A stretch of DNA of 64,000 nucleotides. Origin: Chelydra serpentina. Taxonomy: Eukaryota; Chordata; Testudines; Chelydridae. The notes under the pieces are model-generated. The model was not told the origin of the DNA. It worked only from the letters and a program-made list of their open reading frames with translations, and made no database searches. A program made the position numbers and the translations under genes. The stretch lies in NCBI GenBank assembly GCA_037349315.1, contig JBAIAC010000026.1, positions 29,417,501 to 29,481,500 of the forward strand. Direction: 5' to 3'. Below, in pieces: positions 35,920 through 48,920 of this stretch (positions are counted from its first letter, which is position 1; every line of letters starts with the position of its first letter).

Positions 35920-36535
35920 TGTGATGGGGCAAGGCCAGAGGGCTATAGGAAAGTGGTAAGGAACCAGTATGTTAGCCCCAGGCTAAACAAATCCCCGATA
36001 CCTTATGGCAGTTGCTCCAGGTTAATCAAGACACCTGGGGCCAATTAAGAACTTTCCAGAAGGCAGGAAGGTTGATTGAGACACCTGCAGCCAATCAGGG
36101 GCTGGCTGAAACTAGTCAAAAGCCTCCCAGTGAGTCAGTGAGGGGCGCATGTCAGGAGCTGTGGAAGGAGGTTGTGTGTGAGGAGCTGGGAGCAAGAGGC
36201 ACTAGGAGCTGAGAGTAAGAGGGCGTACTACTGGAAGATCCTGTGGTGAGGATAAAGAAGGTGTTGGGAGGAGTCCATGGGGAAGTAGCCGAGGGAGTTG
36301 TAGCTGTCGTGTAGTTGTTCCAGGAGGCACTCTAAACAGCTGCAATTTCCAGGGCCCTGGGCTGGAACCCGGAGTAGAGGGCGGGCCCGGGTTCCCCCCA
36401 AACTCCCAACTCCTGATCAGACACAGGAGGAGTTAACTTGGACTGTGGATTCTACTACAGGGGAAGATCTCTGAGGCAAGCAAAATCCGCCAATAAGCAC
36501 AGGACCCACTGAGGTAGAGGAGGAACTTTGTCACA
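35920..36535 (+). mobile_element. Solo LTR 2
   Basis: The 616-bp block starts TGTGATGGGG and ends TTTGTCACA. It is flanked by ATGG at 35916-35919 and 36536-36539. The interior includes 'ggctggaacccggagtag', a phrase also present in diverged form in the LTR at 57.6-58.9 kb ('ggctggaacccagaggag'), so the two are probably related families. No internal region or partner LTR is in the window, so this is a recombination-derived solo LTR. Confidence 0.85.
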
Positions 36536-36539
36536 ATGG

Positions 36540-39500
36540 GAAAGGGTTATGGGTCTGGGAGGTCAAATCAAGCCAGCAAATTGAGTCCACGTGGAGCTCA
36601 TCATGCAGCCAAACCCAGCAGATGGAAATGAGCCTGTCAGATATTTGTTAGGCAGAGAAGGATGCCAGTAGGAGATTTAGTGGAATAAGCAGAACATGTT
36701 TTGGGAGAAAATAGCAGAGCCTGAACATCCGCACAGGTAGTTTGTTTTACATGTCATCACGTTCATTTTATTTGCTCAGTATCATTAGGAGAGAGAAGCC
36801 AAATTTTGTAGTGGCTAAAGCTTGACATTTGCAAATTATACACTTTATAAGCTTTCATGTGGTCTCAGATGCAGAAGTGTTCCCATTGTGCAGAACAGTT
36901 TCTAGTGCTCTTTCATGCTCTTTCATGGAGAGTGTTTCAAAGACTGAGCCACTATCTTGCATTCTCTGTCTCTCTGCCCGTACCACTATCTTAATGAAGG
37001 TTTCATTACTTTCTTTGGTAATGTAGTTTGAGTAGGGCCAGATGACATAGCACTTGTACTTCTCAGACATCAACACAATTTTTGGAGGGCAAGATTAAGA
37101 AAATATATTAATAAACAAAGTGACAGCTTCACTCTCCTGAAAGTGTGTGTGGGTTGATTTGTTTTTGTTGTTTTATTTCTCTTCGCTTTGCAAATAGAGA
37201 CTGCTGCATCTCCGGAGATTAAAGCCTTCCAACTGGTGAAGTGATACTCATATGAATGAGAATATTTTTTTTCTATGAGTTCTTCTTTTATCCTAATAAA
37301 TGAAGTTTAGACAAACAATGCTTCTAATCATATCAGGGATATTAATTTTGGAGGAGAAAGAAATGGAATAGGAACTCTACTTCTGGAGATCTAGCATTAC
37401 AACTTGGCTGTATCCTGAAAAATAACTGTTTTATTATGAGAATATTTAGTTTCTGATTACCCCTATGCTATATAGATCGTTAAAAAGTTAAGTTTTACCA
37501 TTAAAGCTATTTTATTTCCTTTCCACTTTGATATAGTAAATATATTTCAGATATTCTTTTGTTAGTTTGAGATGTACTTTTGAAAATCTTGTAAACTTTT
37601 CAAATGAAACTTACGATAGGTGAGTTACCGAAGATTTTTACAAACTGGACCTTACCTTCTCAGTAACCAATTTTTTCTTGTCTCAAAACTCTCATTAATT
37701 TTTCACAGGCTTGTGATAGATAGTTTTTATTTATTCACGTCTGAGGTTCTGTTGTGTGAAAAGGACTCATTTTATAACATTACATATTCATGGCTTGGGA
37801 TAGATGGGATAAAGAACTTATTATTAATGTGTCACGGTGGGAAACTTACTCTAGGTTCATTTGCGAACCTTGTTAAATTTGGTACGGTCAGCAGACAGTA
37901 CTGAAATTGTTGATACGTTTTATTGTAAAAGGTCAAAGAGGTTCATTGATGCTTCCTTGTCTAAACAACACAGGTAAAATGGTTTCATTCCAGATGTTTT
38001 TGAAACAGGGTAGCAATAAAGGAAGAGTAGGAGCAAAAATGTATGTACAACAGTAGAAAAAAACTGTACGTAATACCCTTTCTTTTATCACATTCTTTTA
38101 GGACTACTGTTTGTCACAATGTCTACTGACATCTGACATGTATTTAATATTTCTGCAGATTCTCTACAATTAACCAAACTATAGTATATATTCATTATAT
38201 GAATCGGTATCAAAGTCTTACCAAATGTGTTTTTTCAGTTCACAGCAAATTAATTTAGTCTATGAAGACTCATTGTAGGCATGTTTCACTGAGATTAAGG
38301 GGAACATTCTCCTCTTCATAATGTGGAATTCCACAGTGCAGAATTCTGTTACACATTCTATCTTCTTTCTGCATGCAGAATTCCCACTGATTTCAGTTGG
38401 ATCCTATGTATTGAACATATGAAGAATATGCAATGAAGCTCTTCAGTACAAATGAAAGAGGATAAGTTTGGCCTAATATTCTAGCTATTTTATAATCTTA
38501 ACATTTCACTTATTCTACAGGAAGCAAGTGCCTTTTTTACAGGGGGTCTGTGAAATCCATCTTACAAGGGCAGAAATCCCATACATGTTAGATGGAATTT
38601 TAAAGTACCAGCACTGTATGTATTGCATGTATTTAGACTTTATAAAATAAGAGCTGTTCAATTAAATGTTTGCATATACCCATCTTTTAGATGCAGAGAA
38701 AAGGGACAACAGGAAATATTTCTCTTTTACAAGTTAGATATGTTTTTTGCAGCTTTTATGACATAAGTGGTAAAGCCTATGCAGTGAGGTCATTGTTGTA
38801 CTGGAAAACTGAAGAGATTTATACCAAGTATACTCTAAAGCAATATGTTTTGTACAAAGAAAATGTTGTAGATGAAAATGTGGACATTTAAATTAATACT
38901 TTTTTGAACATTTGAGCATCTGCTTAAAATGAAGGGAACAGAAAATTGTCCTGGTCGACATTTTTTCACAAACGTTCTTTTTCTCTGAAAACAAACACAC
39001 ACAGAAGTGTATCTCAAAAATTATTAGTTGTGATAAATAGCATTAAAGGACACTTTCACCTTTTTGAAGCCACCGATAATCTATAACAGATATTTTAACA
39101 AAATGTTTCAGTAATATAAAATGCTCATTTTTAACAGGGGTTCCTTTGGTGGTTCAGTGGTATTATATTGCCATTTATACTAGAAGAGCTGAGAAAACTG
39201 TAGTCTATTAAGTGTTTGTGAGTGTGCACATATACATACAGTGAAATAATATCCAGTGTAATGTGCAGTGACAGTCAAAATTACAGCTTTTCTCCGCCGC
39301 AAGGGTACTTCTCTGCCAAGTATAGTAATATTGTTGTAGCAGTGTTCAAGGTTGTCAGCAGTTCTGGGTTACTCTGCAGAGAGCCATAACTGTGTGTGGA
39401 AGCAAGGAGCTTCCTGTCAAGGGAAATACTATAATTTTGATATATATTTGTTGGTGCCAAACTGCAATTAAATAGGAGGCATTGGAAGAAGGTTTTATTT

Positions 39501-40195
39501 AACCAACTTGAACTTTTTGATTAATTAATTAAAAAAAACCACACACCTAGTATTTGTATGTTTTTAAAGAACAAACTGATCTAGTATTTGTCCACATGTT
39601 TGTTACTCAATTGAATTTGGGCTTTATTAATTTTATCTATCTTTTTTTTATAAGGTGAATTAGTGCATATTGAAGATATATGGCACACATCACTGTTAAT
39701 TTAGCACACAATACTGGGGTTATGTTGCTCTGTTAATTTACTCTCATGAAATTATGTATTTTTATAAGGTTTTTTAAAAATGTCCTGAAAACCCTTTTTC
39801 CCTAAAGCAGTGTATTGGCAAATGTCTGGCCTTCCGCAAAGTATCAACATAAAGAACCGAAGGAATTTCTTAGAGATAACAGCTCCTTATCTATTCACGA
39901 AAAGGTGATGCTGTCAGTTGGGTCCACAGTAACAATGTTATTCAGATGAAAATCACATTGTTTCTTGTACAACTAGGAAAAAAAATGTGGGGGGAGGAAG
40001 ACACTGGAAAACAAGTATTATTTTAAAAAGATGTTAGTCTCAGAGGCCCTGATTCTCCAAGATAATTAGACATTGACCCAACTTGTCAGCACTTGTGTAG
40101 TTATATTACTTGCACATTTAAAGTTGGGCATGCTCTGATGTAACCCTGAAAAATTGTGGACCAAGAATACACCTTTCATGTACAGTCATTCACAA
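36540..40195. other. AT-rich unassigned DNA
   Basis: About 3.6 kb without identifiable elements apart from weak palindromic scraps near 38320-38400 ('gtggaattccacagtgcag'). ORFs are below 95 codons and lack features. Confidence 0.35.
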
Positions 40196-40200
40196 ATTAA

Positions 40201-40312
40201 GGCCCTGATCCAGCAATATGATGTACATGGGTGGGTCCCTCCCTCCCATTGACTTCAGTGGCCTTGGCTCCCTAGAGTGTACCCATGCACCACACGTTGA
40301 AGGATCAGGGGC
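40201..40312. mobile_element. Small palindromic MITE-like repeat
   Basis: The inverted ends are GGCCCTGATCC and, inverted from the right, GCCCCTGATCC. The interior has 'cccattgacttcagtgg', the phrase that recurs in similar small amniote repeats. No flanking duplication is clear. Confidence 0.55.
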
Positions 40313-40319
40313 TTTATAT

Positions 40320-41310
40320 GTTTTTCATTTTCCTGGATTATACATGTCGAAAAAGTGCTTGCTTTTGTCTCTTGTCTTTTTCAATAAATACGTATTGAAG
40401 AGAAAGTATGTATTAAAAAATCGTAAGCATTTTTGTACTGTTTTCTGCATTCAAATACAAATAAACTAAATTCAGATTCTTCATATTGAGGGATTGAAAT
40501 AGAAGGGAATAGGATTATAGGCTACTATTTTCCTCAAAGAAAATTAGAGGAAAGGAACCTATTGGAATATTTCCATCATCAGGAATAAGATGTTCCACTG
40601 ATTGTTGATATAGCCACAAATTTCCATGTCAGTTAAACCTATTCTAGAAATACAGTATGCAAAACGTACATAATTATAGTACATGGTATAGATTACATAC
40701 ATATTAAAAAGCTACAGCTATATCTTCAGGCAGTTCATTAGTTAAGCTAAATGCAAAATGTAATACTGCCATTGCTATTTGCAGTGAGGCCTTCCTCATC
40801 ATCTATATGCACACCTCTAGCCAGTGACACACAAGTGCGGGTATTATGATGGCTACTTTGCAAAGAGAAAGGGCTATAAAAAAAAAAGCAAGAGCTTGGG
40901 TTTGACAGGAAATAAAAATATAGAAAATATTTGCATATGACTTTATTTTTCTGTGCCTGCTCACAATGCTTTGACATAGGACCAATTTCAGCCTGATTTT
41001 TTTCCATCTGATAGTAGTGATTACGCTTTCTTATAGCTACAAAGGCAGTAAACTCTACTAGGTCCACTTTGAATGCCACAAGCTAGATCAAACTGTGAAA
41101 TAGCAAGGTAACAGCTTCCTCTTCCAGAGACGAAACTTTTGCATCAGAGCTCTGTGGGAAAGAAAAAAAAGTGTGCCATTATTGCAGATTCTGTATATTT
41201 TGTTCTTTGTTGCTTGAATTTAGAGTGACATTTTGTGAATTTCTGTTGTACATAGTTACAAAGTGGCTTCAATCTGGCCTGCATTTAGGGTTCTGAGTAT
41301 GTAAATTCTG
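40320..41310. other. AT-rich unassigned DNA
   Basis: A minus-strand 110-codon ORF (40747-41079) covers part of this stretch. It has a Phe/Tyr-rich middle and no recognisable domain. No repeats with readable ends. Confidence 0.3.
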
Positions 41311-41315
41311 TGTAT

Positions 41316-41379
41316 GAAATCCTGGCAGTATTGAATTCAATGGCAATTTTGCCATTGACTTCAGTGAGCCCAGGATTTC
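41316..41379. repeat. Hairpin repeat (GAAATCCTGG...CCAGGATTTC)
   Basis: Left arm GAAATCCTGG...TTCAATGGCAA and right arm TTGCCATTGACTTC...CCAGGATTTC pair over about 31 bases with a few mismatches and almost no loop. The same kind of sequence is a known small palindromic amniote repeat. Confidence 0.6.
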
Positions 41380-41384
41380 ACCCT

Positions 41385-42990
41385 GTCCCTTCAGTGTAAG
41401 GGCATTAGTGCTTAGACAGTGATCATGAAGGTGTTTGCATGGAAAGATGGGCACATGTGTGGTCCTATATTTTAATCTCTCTGCTATATGATGTGTCACT
41501 AAAAAGTTTACCAAATATAAGGTCTTTCTGTATACTGTACTAATTTTTATTATTATTTATTTTTATTATTGTTGCTATTGAATAAACATATTGCTCAGCA
41601 GGGCAGGTTATTTTCTTCATGCCTTGTTGTTGCAATTTGAAAACAGACACACTTTTCTTTAGCTCATGAAGAATGCAGCAGCATCTGTTCTTGACTTCTT
41701 GCAGTTTTCATTCTTCAGACAATACGTTCAGAATTTTGAAACACTTAAGAAATCTGAAATTAAAATTTTTGTCCCTCCTTCAAAACAGTGGTTACCCTGT
41801 GACAACAGTGGGCTGAGCTAAATTCAGCTACATCAAGGAAGAGCTATAAAAGTAGATAGATTGCCCTCTAAGCTTCACTTTATTGGATATTGTAATTGAC
41901 ATATAGTTGTCATTTATAATCATCTGTCCATTTCTGTGAGTTGGGAGCAGTAAAGTTAATTGTGGCTGCTCATTTGCATTAATCTTACCTCTGAAGGGTA
42001 CAGTAACCCATTAATATCATGTCATGATGAATTATCACAAATAACATTGAACATATTGATTAATGATCTCTGAGATTTGTATCTCGTTAAAACATTTTGT
42101 TAGCTCTTTAAACTTTTAAGCAGACAGTCAATGTATGCAGGAAAGGTTTAGAGATCATCCAAGAGGTGATGAAAAGTTATGGCATACATTTTGGGTCACT
42201 AATTAAAACTTAGTAAAAAGGTTTCTTAACATTTTTAAAAAATGCTTTTCTTTGGCAAAGTAAGCTATGCAGCTTACCTGCTTTTTAACCACGAGAATTG
42301 TAATGCGATTGTCCATGAGGGAGAAAACAATAATTCTGCTGTGACATTATAATTAAAACAAACAAACAAACAAAACCCCAGGATATTAGTGGGTGAAGAA
42401 AGTGGCTACATTTCATGATTTAAAAAAAACAAAGAACAGTCCAGTGTCTTAGTTTCTACCGTGTACCAAGAAAGAGCATCAGTCACATCTAATCCACATA
42501 AAACTTTTCTTTTGCTTATTTAACATTAACCTGAAAAATAATGAAAATGTAATGCTTTTTTCCCCCCCAGTAACTTTTGAAACTTAGATGTGTACTGTTG
42601 AGATAAATGGAATGCCAAACATTGGATCATTATATAATTCTACACTTTTATTACAATGTTTTAAAAATTTCACTGAACTGAAACACGTTACTACTGTAAG
42701 CTAAAAAACAAAAGGAACTTCGTGAAGGTGTGGGGAAATTTGTAGAGTTTCAGAAAGCAATGATTGACATTTTACTGTCCCATCAAAAAGAATTACTTCT
42801 TCTGGATGATTGGGTGAGTAGAGTCTTTTAAGGATCTATTAAATATTAGACATTATTTAGTAGCATCATTTATCAAAGGGGGATTCGTTGTCTCCTTACA
42901 CAAGTTTGAAGATGATTATAAATGATTGGGGCCTTTCCAGTAGCTAATGACTTCAGTAGCTTCCCTCTCTACAGCCAAAGACCTAAAATG
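41385..42990. other. AT-rich unassigned DNA with a CAAA run
   Basis: A CAAA-type simple run lies at about 42358-42376. Nothing else is recognised. Confidence 0.35.
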
Positions 42991-43007
42991 TTCCTTTACT
43001 TTTTGTT

Positions 43008-43220
43008 TGCAGTGCTGTTGTAGCCGTGTTATTCTCGGATATGGATGATGAGGTAAGGTGGATGAGGTAATATTTTTTTATTGAACCAACATTGGTGAAA
43101 GAGAAGCCTTTGAGTTTACAGAGACCTAAAGAAGAAGTCAGTGTAAGAGTGTAAGCTTGTCTCTCTCACCAACAGAAGTTGGCCCAATAAAATATACTAC
43201 TTCACCCCACCTTGCCTTTT
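43008..43220. mobile_element. Foldback Penelope-like element fragment
   Basis: The left half reads 'gatgaggtaatattttttta' and 'ttgaaccaac'. The right half holds the inverse text ('gttggcccaataaaatatac' then 'cttcaccccaccttg'). Both are terminal sequence of the same PLE family as element A at 30713. CTTTTTGTT is found on both sides (42999-43007 and 43221-43229), a likely 9-bp duplication. T-richness makes that match less decisive. Confidence 0.65.
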
Positions 43221-43234
43221 CTTTTTGTTGAACT

Positions 43235-46200
43235 GCCAATATAGTCCTCCCCTTCCACTTAATTGGCTGCTACAAGCAATCATTTTTAGTGCTCTCCCGG
43301 TGTCATCCGTATTAGATTTTTGAGCTCAGGAAGGTGATGCACAGCATACAGCTCTTCCTGAAATTTGAGCTGCTTCATTCCGTTACCTTACCTCACGCTA
43401 TTTTTACTAATCCAAAATGAGACTAGCCAGTTACTTAAAATTCTTGAATATCCCACAGGCTCCTCAGTGCAAGAGCCATACATAATCTTAGGCTTGTAAC
43501 CATTTCTGCTGTTACTTCGGATGAAATACATATCACCTGCCACATACCCAAGTAAACAGGCTTTGCATAGGAGACCAATATGAAGATTTTGGGCAAAGAA
43601 AACAACCTTCACTAACTTGGAGACATGACATAAGGCACCTTCTCAGATGTGCCATGACTCCTAGTACCTTGGACTTTAGTAGAGGGCACTGCCGACACTG
43701 GCTCTTCACCCCTCCACATGCTGAAATTGCAGCCAGTGGATCAGCACATTTCACTAACTTCTCTCATTGCCATTCTCTCTTGCCAGTCTATAATGCCTTT
43801 CCATAATTCCATAGAAAGAGTTGCCCTGGAGTTTGGCTCAGTAGTACACAGGAGTCTTTGAAGTAAAGGATTGCATTGCAACTTTAACTTACCATTGGGA
43901 GCTCAGATTTATGGTTGGGGTTCCAGAACACAGCGTATGATATTATATACAATATAAGCTACAATACTGTCGGCTGAGGAGTGGGAAACAAAGTGGAACA
44001 ATCACTCTTAATCAACTTGCTTTTATTGGTGTAAGAAAGAGCCTTAACATTATGTTAAGAGATGTCTGTGCATAATATTTATTTTGAAATAATAAAACAA
44101 TCACTTCCATTTCATATTAAATCACTTGGGAAAATCAGCCATTTTATTATTCAGTTAATTTAAACCTTTCTGTTTGTCACCTAAAGTGTACTCAGTGCAT
44201 AATGCATGTTGTAGGGAGGGTTTTTTTGTCCAAAAAAGTGTGTGGGGAACACAAAGTGGGTTCATTTCTACTCGTGGTATTAATTCTTATTCATTCTAAA
44301 AATCTGCTAACGGAAATATTTCCATTCAGCTCATTAATCAATTGTGATTTTCATTCCCTTGTTTTGTAAAAGCTGTTGCAATAAATATTTTTTTCACAAA
44401 GCGAAAATCCAAGAGATGGATGCAGTAAGCGTAATTAATAGCACCCAGTTACAGAAGATCAGCAAGTTTGTGAGATTCACATGCTGCTTTACCATATGGC
44501 TGCCCAGTAGGCGAAAAATTTGATTAATGTTTTTGAAGTAGATTTTTTCAACAAATATTACAGCCCTAGATGAGGAATTTTACTTTCTAGTATTGCTAGA
44601 CTTAACTAAAATAACAGATCCTTTGATTTAAGCTAAATAATATTTTGATCCAGTGAAACGTAACATGCAAAAAGAATTACGGTTCTGTTATACACAGAAG
44701 GAACAGACACTGTCTTTGTTTATAATTAAGTCCAAAATGGTTAAAATTTCATTGTTAATTTTTTAAAAAATTGGTTGTGATTTAAGATGGCCGTACCAGT
44801 ACATGTCTATTGTAGGAAGAATATTTTTTTTCCAAAAGGACAATAATTTGATGATAATATAGTTAAATTGATTTACTTGCCAGTACCATTTAATTTTCTG
44901 ATTCCATATGTACAAGATCAAGGTTGAGTGGCTTGTTGAGAAATTGATAATTTCATTAGGATGTTATCTTAAACCAGTTTACAAGACAAACTGCATAGTT
45001 TATTAACTGCATTTATTAAATATTATCAGAACAACTGTAGCTAGTGGTTAATCATTCAATAATAGACATTCCTGAATATGTTTGCCTAAAATAATTTTTT
45101 TTACAAAAAGGTGCATCATAAGAATGTCACTATTTCATGTTGAGTGTTCTCATGTGAAGCTAACACACAGCAGGAAGTTCTGCTTTTCTCGCAAATTTTC
45201 AGTTTAATAGAAGGAACATCAGCAGCTGGCGAAGTACAGATTCAGGGTGCTGAGCCCGAAATGGAATGGAGAAAAGCTCTGAATGGAAGTCTTGCTGAGC
45301 TTCCAAAGTACTAAAAGGTAAAGCATTTTACCTAACATTAGCAAAACAACTTTGCCAGTTTGGTTTCTTCTAATACCTCATGTAATGCTGAGGTTCCGAG
45401 TCTGATGAGATGCTAAAGTTGAATGAGTGAGAATTTCTAAATTTAAAAAGATACAACTTTTGGAATTGTTACAATATATCAAATTAGAAATCAGTAACTG
45501 AATTTTAAAAGTATGTTAACGTGAAAATGCTTTTTGATTTGAATGGCTGTACATTTCCCCCAGATTAAGTTTCTTGGCACAAAGATGTTGTCAATATTGC
45601 TTATTTGTGGGAGTGGGTGGAAACTTGAAACCAAAAAGACAAGAGAAAAACAAAGGAAAATAGAAGGTACCCATTATGTGGATTAGTCGAAAGAAACCTT
45701 TCACCTTTGGCAATTCTAGATAGTAAGTGAAAGTAGGTGGTGCTCAGTTGCATTAATTTGTGTTAAACATCATAGAAAAGCAAATCACATAGAAGGGTTT
45801 GAAGATGTTTATTTTGGAGGATATGAACATCAAGATGTCATATGCTGTAAATTAAGAGACATCTAACAGATGACAAAGAAACATGTCCAAACCCCATCGT
45901 CATAACTTAATAAGACTTGCTGGATTGTTGTATTTTTTTGAGATAGGGTAATTAATTACATGGTTATGAACTTCTCAGGGTTATTTTGTTGAAGACTGGC
46001 TCTAATGTTCTTTTTTGTTTTTGCTTTACACTATCACATTTATTACAATTTGGACAAAGTATCTGAACATTCTTAAGTTTTTCTTTCTGTATTTTTTTTG
46101 TTCCTGTCTGTATAGATTGTCAATGTTTTGTAAGTCAGAGCACATTTTATCCCAGAACTTGCGTTAAATTGTGCCATCATTTTCATTCTCCTACTATGAA

Positions 46201-47855
46201 ATTGCATGTTCACCTATTTTTGCATGAAGGGTTGTGAATCAACTCTTCAAGAAATAAAAATGAGAGATTAGATATTATTTTTAAATAGTAGAACTAAATT
46301 CTTAGTTGGGTGTCTACAGTGGAAGCTTATTCAAAAACTGTATGATTCATTTTTTAATACCATAGGATGCATTTATATTTAATCTAAAAAGACAGTTTTT
46401 TCCTTGTAATGATGGCTTGCTTTCTATTTTCTTTACAAAGGGACAAAGCTTTCCTGTTAATGTTCACAGTTTTAACTATTTCAGAGTTATTGGTCTGCTG
46501 TAAATCTGTCAAGAATGTCTGTAAAAAGATTGTCTATATGAAGAGACCGTAGAGTGGTCAGTCTAAAAAGCTCCTTAGAGTAGTACTTTGAATTTTAAAT
46601 CACACATGTAATTCAAAGGTAATGTAACTTGCAGTGTTGGGCTTCAGTCCATTCAGTTAAATGGAGAAAAATGACTGACGTAAGGAATGAGTTATTGATT
46701 CGTTGTGGGAAAACGACTTCTGTAATATAGGAAGTATGGTAAAAGGAACAGCTTAATTATTTAGGGGGCACTGTTGAAAAAAGTGCTTTTGCAGCACTGC
46801 AAATTGTCTAGATAGGAATTGTACAACAAGGCTCTTTAATAATTCTTTCTTAAAGGCAAATTATATGGGAGATTCTTTTTTTTTCTAAAACAAAACTCAT
46901 ATTTACCTATTTCATAGTAGTGCAGCTAAGCCGTCATAAACAGGTAATGAAATAAAATTGAAATTTCATTCTAAAAGTTCTATGCACAGCAGCTCTGACA
47001 TTTTCTGAATATTTACATTTGCTTTGCATAACTTTAGAGGAATCTTGACCACTGAGAGTTGGGTTTAACACGGTTATTCTGGAGCTGTTTAATGGTAATA
47101 TGAACTTTTTAAAAAGTGAGTTTATCAAATAAATACTTGGAAAGCTGAGATAGGTACCAGTGGATATTTTAAAATATGGCATTTGAAAATTTATAAAACG
47201 TCAGATAAGATATTTGCTTTGGCTCTTTCCAGCTGGTGTTTCTTTTGATTAAGTGTGTATCCTTTGCTTAAGGACCACAGTATCAGGTTGTTTTGACTGC
47301 AGTTCACAATTTTGGCAGCATTTCAGATAAACAGAATATTTGTGGTTAATTGATTGAACGTGTTCAACAATTATAATTATATTAAAACCTTAATGTGCTT
47401 GAACATTTGCCCACTGCAGGCTGCTAATGTGTTATAACTTATATTTCTGTCTTTAACAGAGCTAGCTTGTAGCTGGTATTCAGCAAAAGCAGCTGTACAA
47501 GTAAGTTTGAAGTGGTAAATACATGAAAATGGCGCCTTGTAGCACCACTATAGTTAAGGGTTTGTCAGTGTTTCCATTATATAGGCCTTTACTTTCAGGA
47601 GTTTATAGCTCAGCCATAAAAATTCACTCCAAGCTGAAGCTTGGCATCCAAACTTTCAGCTTAGAAGTTAATATTTTCACAGATTTTCAAGAATACTGGT
47701 TTGGCTTTTTATCAAAGCTATATGAATGAAATAAAAAATCAGAAGTTTACCCAGTTTGATGCATTGCCAAGGCTGCAGTACATGAGAAACACATTGCAGT
47801 GTAGTTAGGAGAGAGGTAGCAGGCCGGGTATATAATTATAAAAGAATTTAGGGCT
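43235..47855. other. AT-rich unassigned DNA
   Basis: About 4.6 kb with no recognisable repeats, no long ORFs and no readable duplications. It would suit a large intron or gene desert. Confidence 0.4.
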
Positions 47856-47862
47856 AGAATTT

Positions 47863-47955
47863 TCAGAGAGAGGCCTAGTAGAACTAGGTGTCCTTTCCCA
47901 TTGACTTTCAGTGGGAGTTGCATAACTCCCTTTGATCCTTGAAAATATCAGCCTA
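47863..47955. mobile_element. Small MITE-like repeat (TTTTGAAAAT family)
   Basis: The left end is AGGGCTAGAATTTTCA. The right end, inverted, is AGGCTGATATTTTCA. In between is 'cccattgactttcagtggg', itself palindromic. It is the same loose family as the scraps near 18105-18186 and 48785-48920. Confidence 0.5.
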
Positions 47956-48241
47956 GAAGTCTCATTCTGAACTTGGTGTATTTTGGATGTGTGTATACTG
48001 GGTGGTTTTTAAATTAGTTTAAACTGGAAGATGAGCTTTGAATTCTGAGTATGAAAGACGAATATACTTTCTCGCTGTCCCATTAGCTAGCTAGTTCCTC
48101 TAGCTAGAAATGCCTCATTATCAGTCACCGTTATTGTGGCATCACTGTTTCATAGGTCCACGTTTTGTTGCAATTCAGCTTAAAGATAAAAAAGAAGTCA
48201 AAGCTCAGTGTGAGTCCCAGCAAAGGGAAGTGATGGTCAGA

Positions 48242-48330
48242 AGTTAGAGCACCAGTTTGGGATTCAGGAGACTCAGGTTGAATTTCCTGGTCCACAACAG
48301 ACATCCTGTGTGACCTTTGTGCATATGCTA
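48242..48330 (+). repeat. MIR fragment, left part
   Basis: 'ttagagcaccagtttggg' and 'gattcaggagactcagg', followed by 'tgtgtgacctt', are MIR core text. The matching tail ('gtgcctcaattttccatctg', 'aaaataggaataatgcca') lies at about 48915-49050, so the copy has been split by later insertions. Confidence 0.65.
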
Positions 48331-48475
48331 AAGACCACCAATGTGCCACCTGAATTTGGTTCGCTGGTTGGATCATTAGCTTCCCTGGTTTGGGCTGGGT
48401 ACGTTCAGGGAGTGCAGCATGACTGCTGATCCATGCTCCCTGGGGTATAATTTTCAAAAGAACCTTCATGACTTA

Positions 48476-48761
48476 GGGCTGGTCTACACTGGGGCGGAGG
48501 ATCGATCTAGGATACGCAACTTCAGCTACGAGAATAGCGTAGCTGAAGTCAACGTTTCCTAGATCGAAATAAATCTTACTGCGGGTCCACACGGTGCAGG
48601 CAGGCTCCCCCGTCGATAGCGCTTCTGCCTCTCGCCGAGCAGGAGTTCCAGAGTCGACGGGGAGCGCTTCTGGGATTGATTTATCGCGTCCAGATGAGAT
48701 GCGATAAATCGATCCCAGAAGATCGATCTCTACCCGCCGAATCGGGCGGGTAGTGTAGACC
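48476..48761. mobile_element. Multi-hairpin PIF/Harbinger-type MITE, copy 2
   Basis: The 286-bp element is bounded by TTA at 48473-48475 and 48762-48764. It is the same family as copies 1 and 3: GGGCTGGTCTACACT start, hairpin 1 outer arms at 48503-48514/48555-48566, a central hairpin with two mismatches, and the CTACCCGCC/GGCGGGTAG hairpin at 48730-48753. The right end is shorter than in copy 1 by several bases. The 108-codon minus ORF over it is incidental. Confidence 0.8.
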
Positions 48762-48784
48762 TTAGAAACCTCAGCCACATTTTC

Positions 48785-48920
48785 AAAGTTGACAGCCATT
48801 TAAGAGCCTAAGTCCTACTCACTTTAAAAAGGGGTTTAGGCTCCTTAGTTCTTAAGTCACTTTTGAAAATGAGATTCAGGTTCCTGAATCACTCAGGCAC
48901 TTTTGAAAAGTTTACCCATA
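48785..48920. repeat. TTTGAAAAT-type amniote repeat
   Basis: Repeated phrases 'acttttgaaaatgag', 'aggctccttagttcttaag' and 'cacttttgaaaag' identify a small dispersed repeat with symmetric TTTGAAAA elements. It sits between the two halves of a MIR. Confidence 0.45.

Noticed and set aside
33878..36535. The two LTRs as a pair bounding one retrotransposon
   Set aside because: They differ in sequence, orientation and duplication (TATGC against ATGG), and no gag/pol-like sequence lies between them.
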